Shown here: in pieces, positions 12,721-25,626 of the stretch
Layout: every line of letters begins with the position of its first letter
How positions within the stretch are numbered: position 1 is the stretch's first letter
Assembly: GCA_029948255.1 (NCBI GenBank)
Contig: JALIZF010000976.1
Location: forward strand, 1-64,000
DNA: 64,000 bases
Reading direction: 5' to 3'
Source: Telmatactis stephensoni
Lineage: Eukaryota > Cnidaria > Anthozoa > Actiniaria > Isophelliidae
Position numbers and translations under genes: made by a program
Notes under the pieces: generated by a model
The model's input: the letters and a program-made list of their open reading frames with translations, nothing else
Told to the model about the DNA's origin: nothing
The model's database searches: none

Positions 12721-14489
12721 TTCTCTTACTCCTTCTTCACAAACCAGCAGCCATGTCGATTGCGCACGCACCCTACCCCCCTATAAAAGACTTTAGACTA
12801 GACCATAATTCAATCCCTAATATGGAGATATCGAAGCAGCTGCTGTCACGTAGTTGTCACGCAATCTTAGCAAATGTCACGCCTTCTGGTGATGAAATTT
12901 TGAACTGTTTGATACGTTTTGTCAACATACGAAAGCATTATTACATAAATTATAAAATTAATAATTTTTGAACATCGACGTACTAAACTTTGATTGAGAT
13001 CGTCCTCGAGGACGTCCCGGGGGGCCGGGAAAGGGGAGAGAAGAGGAGGGGAGGGGAGGGCAGGGGAGGGCAAAAGTGTAATGGCATAGTACTTTTAACA
13101 AGAACCTGATTTAATGGAGAAGTTTCAGCTTCTGTATTTCGTCATATCTCGGCTAGCTTGATTCCCCGTTTGCAAAAGAAAATGTAGAGGTAACAGAGCG
13201 AATCTTCGTGTTCCATAACAAGGACTGTCCGATCTATTTTTACACCGCTATTTGCTTTGTTTTGGGCTTTGCGCTGTAAATCTGGAAATATTTCTATATT
13301 TCAATGACTGCTTTAGTTTCGGCCATTTCCGGTAATAGCGAAATCGCATTGAATTGTGGGACTATTTTAGGAACAACATTTCAAAACTCACGATATGACG
13401 CAACTAGCTCGAAAGAACGTAAGAAAAATAGGTTCAAAAGAAAACATGATTTTACCAAGTTTACACTAATCTAGATGCAATTGCATCACATCTTTTTTTG
13501 TTTGTTTGTTTGTTTCGCACTTTGAAACAAAAGAAAAACGACGCCAGTTTCATTATTGACGTGACTGCAACACTAGTGAAAAACGTCTGCGCATGCGTGC
13601 ATATTACGATGTTTTCTTAAGATATGTGTGAGTTTTAGCTTGAAATGGAATGCTCGTGTTCTCGGTACGTGTATACATAAAATTTCTCTTGTATACTATT
13701 GTGAGACAAAGATGTTGCATCAATGAAGACAGTGGATACTGGCCTTATTAAAGTTTCAAGAATTGACCTTCCATTGTTGAAGGCAAGCGTAATAGACTAG
13801 GCGCATTTTCGAAAATTCAGATACCTGGAAGCATTTTGGGGTAGAGGCTGGTAACATAGCTATTCTAAACTGATTTTTCATGCTGAATCCGAATATGACA
13901 GTTGCCAAGACGTATTCTGCAATCTTATACGTGTAAATGACGTATTTTGTGAATTGTTACAGTCATTTCATACTAACGTGGCTTTTTCGTGTAATTCCAA
14001 AAGTTTCCAAACTTAAAAACAATTACCATAGCTGGACAGAGCACATCAAAATCAGTAAAACTGTGATTTTGAAGGATAAGTTGAAAAATCAAGGAGATAC
14101 GAATTTTCAAAAAACGAAATTTTGTATAAAAACACTTGCTTACAGTTATGCAAGAGATTCAAACAAATTTCATTTGAAATTCGTTACATTTCGCACATTT
14201 TTTAAACACTTCGCATCGTTTTTCTGCTATTGGACTGGAAGTTGAATGTCCTGATTTTGTACGTGAAAGAACGCCATAGCTGGCGCTTAGCGTATAGAAT
14301 TTCATGCTGTGTTACTAAGACGATTCTGAAACTCATAAATCCACTTAGTCACGATATGACAAGCAGTAAACGCAGAACACTCTAGAACTATGTAATCAAC
14401 TATTTTAGCAATATTTAGTAATGACATATTAAACTATAATTACAATAAAACTGGATAGGAATAATATATAAGATGTGATTGTAAAGGTT
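12721..14489. other. Intergenic, no gene seen
   Basis: Upstream of the PUR gene. It contains a GGGGA-rich stretch at about 13019-13070 and an (GTTT)n run at about 13498-13516. No frame with coding character is seen. Confidence 0.6.
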
Positions 14490-15060
14490 ATTCTGAATTT
14501 ACAGTTGTGCCAGAAGGGTCAACTAGGTAATAAAGCGACCAAGACGACCAACAAAACTCTCTTCGTGACTCTTTAGTGTCAGAGCTCGTGGAGCTTCGTG
14601 ACAAAGGCGTTTCACTGACCTTTCGTCGCTGCCTCCAAGACCACGGTATACCGGTATACAGACCGTCTTCAACCTCAGCTTGTCTGCTCGGAAGACCCAG
14701 TCGAATCCCTCCCGCTAGAATTGACGGAGTTGTATACAAGATCCCCTGCAGCGATTGTGACAATTAAGGTTTTAATACTTGGTGAAATAGGAAGACCATT
14801 ACAAGAGAAAGTCAAAGACCACGAGAGAGACGTGCGCCTGGACCATTCCCCAGACCTCAGCAGTAGCCGAACATGCCAACAAGACCGGCCATTGTCCCGA
14901 CTGGAAAGAAATCAAGAGCATCTATCGTGACCCACACTGGTACACACGTCGTGTCAAAGAAGCCATTCAGATCCGGCTCCACCCCAATAACATCGATTCC
15001 GGAGTCGTGGTTACCGACCATTAGGAAACATAACAGCATCGACCAGTCACAAAGATGAGC
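14490..15060 (+). pseudogene. Penelope-like element fragment (GIY-YIG endonuclease region)
   Basis: Frames at 14576-14767 and 14721-15058 contain FRRCLQDHGIPVY, a VVYKIPCSDC block, then a shifted-frame GEIGRPLQEKVKDHERDVRL block (a degraded GETGRPL..R..EH), followed by HTGT and PTIRKHNSID-like pieces. This is the order seen in the C-terminal GIY-YIG nuclease of Penelope-like retroelements. Several frameshifts and a stop show that it is dead. Confidence 0.72.
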
Positions 15061-16203
15061 TCCGCCCAACTGAGCCACCGACGGCAAACATCCAGTTTAC
15101 ACCATCGCCTGACTGAAGACTAGCAGTAAAACAGTTACTTTCATTTCAAATGACAACCGACTATCTTGAGACAATCGAATAAGTATCCTTTATTATTATT
15201 CATTCACTCATTCATATCATTCATTCTATGATGATTACAAAGTTTCATTTGTTGCTTGTTTTTCTTAAGAACCTCCAACTCTGCAGTCATTTGCTGAAGC
15301 CAAAACACCCAGGGGGGTGAGGATGCTCCCCTAGCCTATATTTGCTATACGGGTACGTGCCGCCAAACAGGGTATGGTTTTCAGCGCGTTTTTACTCTGG
15401 AACAGGGTCTATAAAATCGTAATCACTCTCTGGAACAGAGTATCTATTTTTCAAAGTTCGTCTGAGAGAGGATTAACGACACCCCAACTTGTAAGGAATA
15501 AGATGAGTGAGGAAATCAGCTGATTACAAGGGCAGATCTAGGGGAGGGGTGCAGGGGGTGCGCACCCCCTCCTGAGAAGACTTTGAGTCCTTTTTTCTCA
15601 ATATTTTTCCAAAACATCCTCTCGGCAGTTTCCTATTTATATGATAGTGCTCCCCCTCCTGAAGATAATCCTGGATCCGCCCCTGTTATTTATGTTCCTC
15701 TCTGACGTCATTCTCAATCTTGCCGAAAGACAAGTTTTGTGAAGAATATTCTCTGATTGAGAGCACATGGTGGTCAAACACTGACCACCATTTGAGGCAG
15801 ATAATAAGATTTATCAGCTGTTTGAAACCCAGCAATAAGCCCTGATTCCCCGGTAGCCGGGATAACTCTTTTGTTGTCTTTCCCTTGGGAACACTAAATC
15901 CTGGTTCTCATTAGCGACGTTTTTTAGCGTTGTGTTACGTAGCACCAGGCTTTTTTAAATAAAAGTCAACCTCTTTTATTTATATGCTAGTCTAGAATTA
16001 GCACAGGTATCCCGCGTAAAATGATGTTCGGAGTACTCAATGGAATTGATTTATTTCATGGTAATGAATCGTAATACCTCATGATCGCATATCTACCACA
16101 GGTAGCGCTCGCGCAACCGAAGTTCGAAGACGCGCGCGCTTTGACATCATAATCATTCTGTCCAGCTAGCTCGTCAGATTGCGAGAAAAATCGAGGAATC
16201 AAC
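15061..16203. other. Intergenic
   Basis: Holds the fold-back at 15528-15688 and a partial Harbinger-like MITE end (tcctggttctcattagcgac) at about 15898. The last 60 bp before 16204 may be a promoter or 5' UTR. Confidence 0.5.
15528..15688. mobile_element. Fold-back with CAGGGGCGGATCCAGG-type end
   Basis: The right end ctggatccgcccctg pairs with the degraded left end caagggcagatctaggg; the centre has gggggtgcgcaccccc. Confidence 0.55.
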
Positions 16204-18883
16204 ATGATCGTAGTAATTATCAGTGTAATAACCACGGCTGTAGTCGTTGTTGTTGCTATATTTTACCCTGCTTATATACCAAGTGTTCCATTTCTTTCTT
16301 CATCTGGAGGTAAGATAAAATTTAATCTCTTCGACAATCGGAAAGCGCACTTTTTTCCGCACTTTTTTCTCGCACGCTGCAGACTACAAGAACATCGCAT
16401 AACTTCAGCTTACTCGATTGTATCATTCGAGTTTTTAAAGAACTGATTCCTTATTAATACTGATTATCAGGTTTTGAAAAATGCGATGGGAGGGAGGGAA
16501 GGAGAACAAAGGGAGCAAGAGAGATCAAATGAGCGATGTATAAAGATACGTGATTTAAATAAATCTGATCATTACTTTTAACAGATATAAAATTCATCGA
16601 GAAAAAGCCGTTAAAAAGCACAGCCCTAGCGTTATGTCCAAAACAAGGTCAGTAATTTGCATGCACATACGAACCATGCCAGAAGATGCTACGGTCAGAT
16701 TGCCATGTAGCCTTACTGTAACATAGTGTTTCAAATCTAAATGAAACTGATCGAATATGATCGACAGAATAATGGGAGTGACGAATAATGCAAAACACGC
16801 TTATATACTACCTTTCATCAAATGAGCAATTTATACAGAAGCGTGATTCAAATATATCTGATCATTACTTTTAACAGATATAAAATCCGTTAAGAAAAAG
16901 CCGTTAAAAAGCACAACGTTATGTCCAAAACAAGGTCAGTAATTTGCATGCACGAGTGTAAGTGACGAATAATGCTAAGCACACTCATATACTACCTTTC
17001 ATCTCTTAGAAATCCAACTAAAAATGAACCCACTGCAGAACTTTGTCAGGATATCACACGTTAACAACCATGGACATGGTAATTCTTATATATCTGTTGT
17101 CTGTAACATATATATGCATTACATATTATCTACAAGAGAGAAACTGCAAGTAGTACTAGAAATTATATTCTTATCATCTTGTATTCTTAGAATATCAACC
17201 AAAAATGAAGCCAGTGCAGCGCATAGTGAAGACATCACACGTTAGCAACCCTGGATATGGTAATTATAACATCTGTAACAGTATATTATCTATAAAAGAG
17301 ACTGAACTAAAAAACGACTTGTGTTATTATTTTTTGTCTAGTACATCCACTAGCCATCAAAGATACATCACTTGAGACTCCAACGATGTCTCCTTACGTC
17401 TTATGCTTCAGCCTCCTTTTCATCCTGCTCATTGTACTGTTTTTGTAAGTATTCCTATATTCTATAGGATATGGTATGGTGCTACCTATTTAACTGAACA
17501 TTGTATATATAACAGTCTTTATTTATTTATAGACGGAAGCCAATTTAGCTTTCGCTAATCTTCCATTGGGCCGTCTTTCATCTCACACTCACTACCTCTA
17601 CACTTGAATATTTTTCATACAATGCTCAACTCACATGTTGATTTTTGCTGAGGGAGGAAAAACCGGAGAACCCGGAGAAAAAACCCTCGTGGCAAGGTAG
17701 AGAACAACACGTCAAACAAACTCAACTCACATATGATCCAGTTCCCGAGCCGGGACTCGAACCCGGACCACAGCGGTGAGAGGCGAGTGGCTTAACCACT
17801 ACGCCACCCATGCCACCCGTAATATATGCCACCCGTAATATATGCTGCGAATCTGGGATTGTACTTCAGGGGGTGGTGCAGCGTTATATAGAATTGAAAA
17901 GTATCGAGAAGAAAACGGTTTCAAAGTCGTTTCAGGACGTGTTACGCACTCCCCTGTACCCCTCCCTTAAATCCACTCCTGATATATCTTCACCCATGCG
18001 TGACATTTTATATTTTAATCCAACAGGAACAAAAATGTAATATTTGAAAAGACCACACCATTTAAAGTTAGCAAAACTTGAAATTCTGAGGCAGTTTCGA
18101 TGAAATGCGCCAAAGTTATGGGCGGCCAAAGTCGGAGGGCAAAGTTTATTTAGTTTATTCTGTTTGATAGAAAAATCAAAAAGCACGTAAGGGGTGAGAA
18201 AAGCTCATTTGCAAAATTAGCTGTGTTGGCCTAAAAATACGTATAACTGTTTCTAAGCCATATATTCGGGAAACTAAATTCATAACAAGCGATAAAAGTA
18301 TATGTGCACTGACAATAATGACTTGTTTCTGATATTTTCATATAGATTCAAAGTATATAAGCGAACGTACAGAAGTTATCATAAAGAAACTGGTACTATA
18401 CAAGAGACTGTTCAAGAGCCAGCTAAAGCAAAGCGGCGACGACGTAAATCTGCCCTTAAAAAAGACCACCTCGTTGACGCAAAGCCACGGCTGTCGCGAA
18501 AAGCTAAGAAAAGGCTGAAACAGGCCAGTGAAAAGGCAAAGGTTAGTCAAGCGCTTGTAGAGAAAGACTTTGAGAATGAAGAAATTAATAGAGAAAATAT
18601 ACTAGAATTCATCAAAGACATTGGGGATAAAGATGTCTTTGAAGAAAGGGAAGTCAAACCCAAAGCAAAACGAAAGAGAAAGAGTAGAGGAGTTGAGGCA
18701 ACGACGAACTCTACGAACACTGACGTTAAGGTCGAAACTGTTGCTCCTCGGTTAACTCAAGAGAAGGAGAAGACTACTGCTAAGCATTACAGCCAAGTGT
18801 CTCGCTATACCAGATCGAGCAAGCCACGTCGCCGTCCCTTTACTCTACGAGACTTTATTCTTCACAACCCCGACACTCCTTAA
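16204..18883 (+). CDS. Unrecognised membrane protein gene, 7 exons with two tandem exon duplications
   Basis: I do not recognise this protein. Exons: 16204-16309, 16585-16647, 16878-16934, 17010-17078, 17191-17259, 17342-17444, 18346-18883. All have GT..AG borders, and the first five introns are phase 1, so the frame stays open for 334 residues. Exon 1 encodes a very hydrophobic N-terminus (MIVVIISVITTAVVVVVAIF), a signal peptide or signal anchor. Exons 2 and 3 are near-copies (DIK..KKPLKST..LCPKQ) and exons 4 and 5 are near-copies (E.Q.KM.P.Q..V..SHV.N.G). Exon 6 carries a membrane segment (YVLCFSLLFILLIVLFL). Exon 7 is a long Lys/Arg-rich, presumably cytosolic tail with predicted helices and a C-terminus rich in Arg and Pro. 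The exon model is inferred from splice signals and phase only; transcript support is lacking. The duplicated phase-1 exons could also be used alternatively. Confidence 0.62.
17524..17815 (-). mobile_element. tRNA-derived SINE
   Basis: Read on the minus strand, 17815-17725 has a box A-like GGCGTAGTGGTTAAG and box B GGTTCGAGTCCCGG. It lies in the last intron of the 16.2-18.9 kb gene. There is no intact acceptor stem, so it is not a functional tRNA. Confidence 0.7.
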
Positions 18884-19427
18884 TCAATTTTACTCTAGTC
18901 GTTTCCATTCAAAAACTAAAATTTACTATCCAAACCTGATTTCTAAATCACTACAAATACAAACAAAAATGTTTGAAGAAAATTGACTATATTGAAATTG
19001 AAATTGCACTTTGTATAAAAATATAATCTTGAGATTTATAAAAAAAAACTAATTAAAGTGCTTTGTACATCTACATTTGTATTAAAAACAATGTATATAT
19101 AAGGATAGATTATCAAATGTTTGTGGTGTGTTATCAGGAATGTATGCATAACAAAAAGTTAACGTTTTAATATAGGTAATTTAAGTGTTAGTTGTATAGG
19201 GAGGATTGAGCTGGGATATGTACTTACTACAACAAAAAGTCCTAAGGCGTTTGATTGCAGCCTCGTTCTGAAGGAATTATCGACACTAATTATTAGTTTT
19301 ACCTTTCCCTAACTCGTATGATTTTCCCCTTGTTAATATACTTTCCTTCGAATTCGTTTGTTTGTTCGTTCGTTCTTTTAGTTCTTTGTTTTGTACTTTT
19401 TATTTGTCGTTGTTTACTAAGGGGCGG

Positions 19428-19430
<3 letters not shown>

Positions 19431-19464
<34 letters not shown>

Positions 19465-19478
19465 TATAATAATAATAA
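19431..19478. repeat. (AAT)n microsatellite
   Basis: Immediately 5' of the LINE fragment. Confidence 0.9.
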
Positions 19479-19493
19479 GTCTTACAGTACCAT

Positions 19494-20755
19494 ATGTGGA
19501 CCACCGACTGGCGCCTCAATCACCTCAAAGAACTCGACAGACTAACAAGGAAAGTTACCAATGACTGTAGCGGAAAGCACAAGTATGAATCAACACCACT
19601 ACTATACTTACAGCCTGAACAAGGAGGGAAAGGACTGACTGAACTAGAAGCACTCTATAAGAACACTAAGTTGAAAGTAGCTAACTACATTAACAACTCG
19701 AAAGATCAACACATCAAACTTGTTAAAGTTATTTCAACTTGAGAAAGAACAAAGAAACTTAAGATCAATATTTAAAGACGCTAAAAAGTATGCAGAAGAT
19801 CTAAACATAGAGTGTAACTTTGACAACAATGTAACACTCCTTAGATTTGATAATAAAGAAGTACAAGTCTCCAGTGCAGAACCACAGAAAGTAAAGAACA
19901 TCATCAACAGAGCTAACGTCCTTAAATACAAGAACGAATTACAACATCAACCTTGGGTGGGGAAATTGGTCACCCAACATTGGAATGATTCTCAAATATC
20001 AAATAATTCATACGACATCTTTAAACAGTGGAAGAACATTCCAGACATCGTAATGTCAATCGACACAAGCATCAGACAACAACTCCTGAATACCAAGACC
20101 TACAGATCCCAGAAGCTACACGAACAAGTAGAAGAACTGTCCTGTCGACTCTGTTCAGAGAAACAGGAGACTGTATCACACGTACTTTATGGCTGTTCAC
20201 GTATTGCTCAGTCATTATACAAAACTCGGCATGACAAAATGCTCCGCCCTGTCTATCATGCTCTTCTTGAAAAATATGGATTCGATAACTCTAATTATTC
20301 TTCTCCATGGTATATGCAATCTCATCCACAGCCAAGTCAAGAAAACAACGAAGCAAAGATATTATGGGACATACCATGGCAACTTGAAAAATGTCCTAAG
20401 GACGGTGCAAACAAACCAGATATCAGTGTATTAGACAAGAAGAACAAAGAATGGTTTCTAGTGGAAGGTACGCCGGGAAGGTACGATATGTACTCCAGGA
20501 ACAATTGCTGAAAGAACCAAGTACAAACAGAACAAGTATGTAGACCTTAGATTGGGGATAAAGAACTTGTATCCAGGTTACAAAGTGAAGCTTATCACCA
20601 TAGTGTTTGATTATCTTGGTGCGTACTATAATGACCTAGACAAAGAACTGAATATGTTATTTGGTCCGAAAGTAGCAAGGTTAACAATTGAACGTTCCCA
20701 GAAATGGGTTATTTCACAGAACTGTGAAATTGCTAAGAGATTTTCGTACGTGTAA
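19494..20755 (+). pseudogene. C-terminal part of a LINE reverse-transcriptase polyprotein, frameshifted
   Basis: Three consecutive frames (19494-19742, 19720-20511, then a frame ending at 20755) make one protein with two frameshifts. It contains a Cys/His cluster, CRLCSEKQETVSHVLYGC, and a later block KPDISVLDKKNKEWFLVEG followed by KVKLITIVFDYLGAY. These match the C-terminal region after the RT domain in LINE proteins common in marine invertebrates; the second block looks like a PD-(D/E)xK nuclease-type fold. The RT core itself is missing because of 5' truncation. Confidence 0.68.
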
Positions 20756-21202
20756 TTATGTAAACGCATGATTATACAGATATAATAGTTGAAAGAATTT
20801 TAGCTTCATAAGATATTTTTAAGGACGTGAATAATGAAAAATTTAGCATATATATATATTTTTTAAGAATATAATTGCTGCGAGCGAAGCGAGTAGCCTC
20901 CTATTCGGAACACAGTGTAATCTGTGGATGTCACTAGACGAACATGCGATACATACGATCAGCGGTTCAAGTCCATACCGTATCGAGAGTCGATTCAAGG
21001 ATGTCACTCTACGAACACGCGATACATACGATCAGCGATTCACATTTTTCCCTAAATAAACTAGCTTTTTAAAATCAGTTAGTTTTATAATCAGCCGTTT
21101 GAGATTGTTTGAAAAATTGCCTTACTCAAAGTGCTAAATATTGTGAACTGTGTGTGTCCGGCACTGATCCTTGTAGTTCAATATTGAAGGTCAACTAGCC
21201 AT

Positions 21203-21347
21203 GAACTAGCAGTGTTCGTCACACAACGCATAGCACAGGAGATAGACAAGTAACATTTGATATATCAGACAAAGCGGTGTACTTTCGTAAGTTTTAGGGG
21301 AACAGCTCTGCTCGCAGCAGTTCACTTTCTATTAGAAATAGCTAGTT
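21203..21347. repeat. Dispersed repeat (copy near LINE 3' end)
   Basis: Matches 44668-44836 (actagcagtgttcgtcacac, gcggtgtactttcgt, tttctattagaaat). Identity not known. Confidence 0.55.
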
Positions 21348-21449
21348 TACGTGTACATATAGATATCCTGTATTCAAATCCACATTGCCTAGGCTGAGCC
21401 CGCAATGATGTCGACATATATATTGAACTATTTTACCAATAAAGTCTAC

Positions 21450-21450
<1 letters not shown>

Positions 21451-21493
<43 letters not shown>
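21451..21493. repeat. (AAT)n tail of the LINE
   Basis: Follows caataaagtctac, probably the element's 3' end. Confidence 0.85.
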
Positions 21494-21495
<2 letters not shown>

Positions 21496-22158
21496 GTTTA
21501 TTTACAGCTTTCCACGCTGGGCACAAAGGACCCCAAAATTGCCGGGGTTAATTTCACATTTTTACTCTAACCTTTATATCTTAAACAGTTTTTCATCAAT
21601 TGGGACGACATTTTCGGAGGTGGTTTACTACATGTAGCGTTTTATTTTGTCATGCAAATAGTCACCATTGTAATCATTATGACGTCATAGCAAATTGTTA
21701 CATTTCGTGAGAAAAAATAGATAACTTCAAGAGTTTCTCAAAAGTGCACATTGAGATAGAGAATATGATTCTCTAAAATTTGGTGCAATTTTTATCTCGA
21801 TGCGACAATTCGTTGCTGAGTTATAAAGGATTTTTAATTCACGATGACGTCATAAAAGTGACGTCACTCGAATTCTATTAAAAGCTATTAGAGGCTATTG
21901 AAAATAGCAAGTGACATTCCCATGATAATGTATGACTATTTTCAACATGAAAAAGCTACAATATTTGGTCTGTGATTGTTATTAGGGATATTTTAAATTA
22001 TCAGTGACGTCATTATGACGTTTAACGATTTTGCTATGTACTTTTCATTAATATTTCTAATACTTATCTTCAAAAAATCAAAAATCTAAAAACATGCGAT
22101 TGATGGCACTTCGGAGTTCTTTCAATGTGCAAAGTATAAGGACAAACGATTTGCAAAC

Positions 22159-22270
22159 AAAAAAGTTAAAACAAGACGACGTTATTTTCACTAATACCAT
22201 TCATAGTTTACCATACAGCTTTAGTACAGTTATTATTACAAAACAGTCGTCTTGTTTTAACTTTTTTGGA
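22159..22270. repeat. Inverted repeat with 22-bp arms
   Basis: aaaaagttaaaacaagacgac at 22160 and its exact inverse at about 22247-22268. Confidence 0.6.
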
Positions 22271-22281
22271 ATTAGGGCTAG

Positions 22282-22358
22282 ATATATATAGACATCACGG
22301 TACTGACACGGCCATTGCACGGTGTGCTCCGTTTCACCCTCATTCAAAATCTACTCTA
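22282..22358. mobile_element. MITE family 1, half copy
   Basis: Only one arm and the centre remain. Confidence 0.6.
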
Positions 22359-22826
22359 GGATAACTTAGCCTGCGTATAGATCGTAGTTTAGGGGTTTGG
22401 GGAGGGGGAGGGAGACAGGGAAAGGGGAAGAGAAACCGCCTGCGCTGCCTGAATACAAAGAGTGTCAGTTTAGGTCATAAAAACTTGTTGAACTAAAGTC
22501 TAAATCACCCTCGGGAAACAAGGGGTATTATAGTCCAGACCCAGGCCTCTTTTTACCCCACTACGCTTCCGTAAAACAGGGTCCAGAAGAACTTGCATGC
22601 TTGATTGGTTGACTTGATTGCATGGTTGACCTGATCAAGCCGACCAATCAGAAACGAAAGAAAACTTTTCTTACAGAGCACGTTCTAACAGACGACATTC
22701 CCATGGATATTTTTTTTCTGGGAGGGAGAAGCGTGCGAGAGAATAATATCTCAGCTGAATTACCGAGGATTAATCTAGCTAGACCATGCAGAGTATACTA
22801 GCTAGTATTATACTTTTAGACAAATA

Positions 22827-22949
22827 CAGGGGCGGGAACCCCTTTCTCATCCTAAAAATAAAACATAACCTAATAACCTATATTTATTGTTTTGTACAAT
22901 ATAAAATGTGAAGTGAACCCCATCAGTCTGAGCCCTGGATCCGCCCCTG
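22827..22949. mobile_element. Fold-back with CAGGGGCGG ends and AAATA duplication
   Basis: Starts CAGGGGCGG, ends CCGCCCCTG, with AAATA on each side (22822-22826 and 22950-22954). Same end as 15528-15688. Confidence 0.62.
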
Positions 22950-22980
22950 AAATACCGCATAGTTATGAAATTAATAGTTA

Positions 22981-23136
22981 GGGCCGGTTCACACACCGCA
23001 TAAGCATACGCAGATTCAATAGCGTACCGTGCTCATTAGAAGTTTTTGCTTTTTCTCACACCTCGGTGATAAATGCAGTACTGAGTCTGCGTATGTTGCT
23101 TATGCTTATGCTTATGTCGCTAGTGTGAACCAGCCC
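22981..23136. mobile_element. Harbinger-like MITE, second copy
   Basis: Ends GGGCCGGTTCACAC ... GTGTGAACCAGCCC, flanked by TTA (22978-22980, 23137-23139). It shares the internal sequence tgagtctgcgtatgttgctt with 5154-5324. Confidence 0.7.
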
Positions 23137-24699
23137 TTACTGGCTACATTAATTCTGTATGATAATTTATCCAACACGAATCTTGAAACTAGAAATGTTC
23201 ATCGATGTCAGTATTTATGTGAATATATAGTTATTTATTTAGCACTCAATATTTTTCGTGAATTTATTTCATATAGCAGACTACTGTCCTCATGCAATAG
23301 CCTTAATAGCGAATTGCGTGAGTGACGTCACAACTCAGAAACAACAAACCAAATTTTTTTATCTTCTTGGGTCCGATTTTGGCAGTTTGGTTTTTGCTGA
23401 CCAGTTTGTGAAAATAAACAATATTTCAATGATAAAATATGTGTTTCTCCGTGTTCTTTTCAGTACGATTACAGTTTCATGATCCTTATCAGAGCCGGTC
23501 GTGTATATTATCTAATAGGTGAGCTATTTTTAGACCCGGCGTGCAGCGCTATTAGGAACAATAACATATCATGGCGATCGCAGCGATCACATATAAAACA
23601 TATTTCTGGCGAAGGGAATGATTGGAATGTATCTAAAAAGAGAATTGAAAATGATGGAATGTTTGGAATGTAGGATGACGGATGTGTTTACCCTCCATCT
23701 TGAGTGTTAATTTGTTGAACAAAGTCTGAAACTCCGGGTACCCGGTTGTTTCCAACAATTGTCAAAACACCCAATAAGGTGTACAACGCATGCAACATGT
23801 TAGATGTGTTAGAGCCAGCTTTTGGAACTAGCACGAATATGTGCATGGTATACAAACACTTTCTGCGTGGGTTCTAATGATGTTTTGCAAATCTATTTTT
23901 GACTGGATTTTTTGCATGTTTTAGAGATGTTTACCGTTTTGACTCAAATCTCTTAACTTAAACCAATAACTAACTTTCTCTTGATTGAGCTTAAATTCCG
24001 TTTAGATGTGTAACGTTCTCTGTTTAGAGTGAACATTGTTGAATCTGATATGTTCATAGTTTCGGTATGACTGATTTGACTTCATAAGAGCGATTTAGCA
24101 TGCCTCCAACATATCAGTCTTAACATCTTCACCGATATGAATGTGCATATGGTTGAACAATTAATTCCACTTTCACTAGCTAAACTAAAGTATGATTTTG
24201 ATTTCTCTTGATCAGAAAGTTTGGGTACAGTTAAGCGCAAGCAAGCGTAACCATTGTTATGCAAAGTGCCAACCAAAAATGGCGCCGCGCGGCGGTGTTC
24301 TATAAATAGCTCGCGTAGTAGATGCATGACTCAACAAAAATCTAGAAAATATAATCGTACTTAAACGAACACGGAGAAACATCACGAAAACATTGCTTAT
24401 TTTCCAAAAAATGGTCCTAAAAATCATACTGCTAAATCGGACTCAAGGAGATGAAAATTTGGTTTCAGATTTAATTTGTCTTAGTTGCTACATCACTGCG
24501 CCGCGCTTCGCTATTAATTTGCCAGTTTAACAAAGCTGAATGGCAAAAACAGTTGTAAAGATGTTTGTCACATTAGAATCATGATGGCAATGTTTGGTTG
24601 TCACATTGTAAACAAGACGCTACCTATACGAAAGTTTACAGTTTAAGCTAAAAATCTAGTAATACTTAAATTATCCAACCTAATCGACCTTTACGTTAT

Positions 24700-25305
24700 A
24701 CATAGAAGAACCTAGCTACTGCAAGTCATTTGGTGATAGAGCGTTTGCGCATGCTGGCCCTTCTTTGTGGAACGATTTACCACCTCCGCTTGAGGAACAT
24801 TACAAACATTAATGCCTTTATAATTAAAGACATACATTTCTTTTTTGTAAGGCGTATGCCTAGCCTTTTCAATCCATGTAATTTGACATAGCCTTATTTT
24901 GTATCCATTATTGTTTTTCATTTTTTTTCTAATTCAGTATTTCGCTTAATTTCATATTAATTATCAAGTGTACATGTGAGCTTTTAGCTATTTTCTCATT
25001 ACCTTACAGCTCCATGCATATCATTTGTAGATTAGTTTATTCAGTCTCATTTATACATTCAATTCAATTTTGTTTTTATAGTATATTATCAATTTATCTT
25101 AAATTCATTCTTTGAATTTTTGTATATTTTTTCTATAGTTTGATTTTAAGTATTTTGACACTAGCTCAATGCATATGTACTTTTATTCATACATAATTGA
25201 TTTGTTTTATAGTATATGTGTATCTTATATTGTTTTGTGAGCGCTTTAGAATATGTATATAGTTTTAGCGCTATACAAATAAATATCTTTATCTTTATCT
25301 TCTAT
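24700..25305 (+). mobile_element. CR1/L2-like LINE 3' end fragment
   Basis: At about 24715-24800 a degraded frame encodes FGDRAFAHAGPSLWNDLPPPL, the C-terminal signature of CR1/L2/Rex reverse-transcriptase proteins. The 3' tail ends TTTTAGCGCTATACAAATAAA followed by short atctttatct repeats, as in L2-type tails. Confidence 0.7.
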
Positions 25306-25361
25306 GCATACAATGAATTCCTACACACACATAAGACTTTTCTAGCATTACTTGCTTAGTC

Positions 25362-25425
25362 ATAGCATACTATTCGCGGCAGTCCCTTTCACGCTCGTTC
25401 AATAAGAAATGGAAATATGCGACCG
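25362..25425 (-). repeat. Retrotransposon repeat B2 (3' end)
   Basis: Matches B1; marks the 3' end of the element on the minus strand. Between A2 and B2 lie about 125 bp of unique element sequence. Confidence 0.9.
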
Positions 25426-25549
25426 CGCTTGTGAGAGTTGAAAGTGGTAAAAGGGGAGGGATGGGAGGGGAAAAAGTAACAGCGCGGAAGCACAAGGGAA
25501 AACAAGCGCGAAAGGAGAGAGAATTGCCAAGGCTGACCTACTGCCGATC

Positions 25550-25626
25550 GAGTCTAACGCGAACTGGGCAGAAATGAGATGCGCAGCTCTTATTTATACT
25601 CGCTCTGTAAGGGACTGGCGCGAATA
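25550..25626 (-). repeat. Retrotransposon internal repeat A2
   Basis: Matches A1 (32655-32731) and abuts B1; part of the B1-A2-B2 split-repeat end. Confidence 0.9.

Larger units (their letters stand above)
19485..21493 (+). mobile_element. 5'-truncated non-LTR retrotransposon (LINE), 3' part
   Basis: Begins right after an (AAT)n tract (19431-19478) and ends in (AAT)n (about 21451-21493), the usual sign of a LINE with a TAA-type tail. Its coding remnant is at 19494-20755. Confidence 0.68.

Noticed and set aside
17725..17815. tRNA gene on the minus strand
   Set aside because: Box A and B are present but acceptor stems do not pair, and it is part of a longer SINE.
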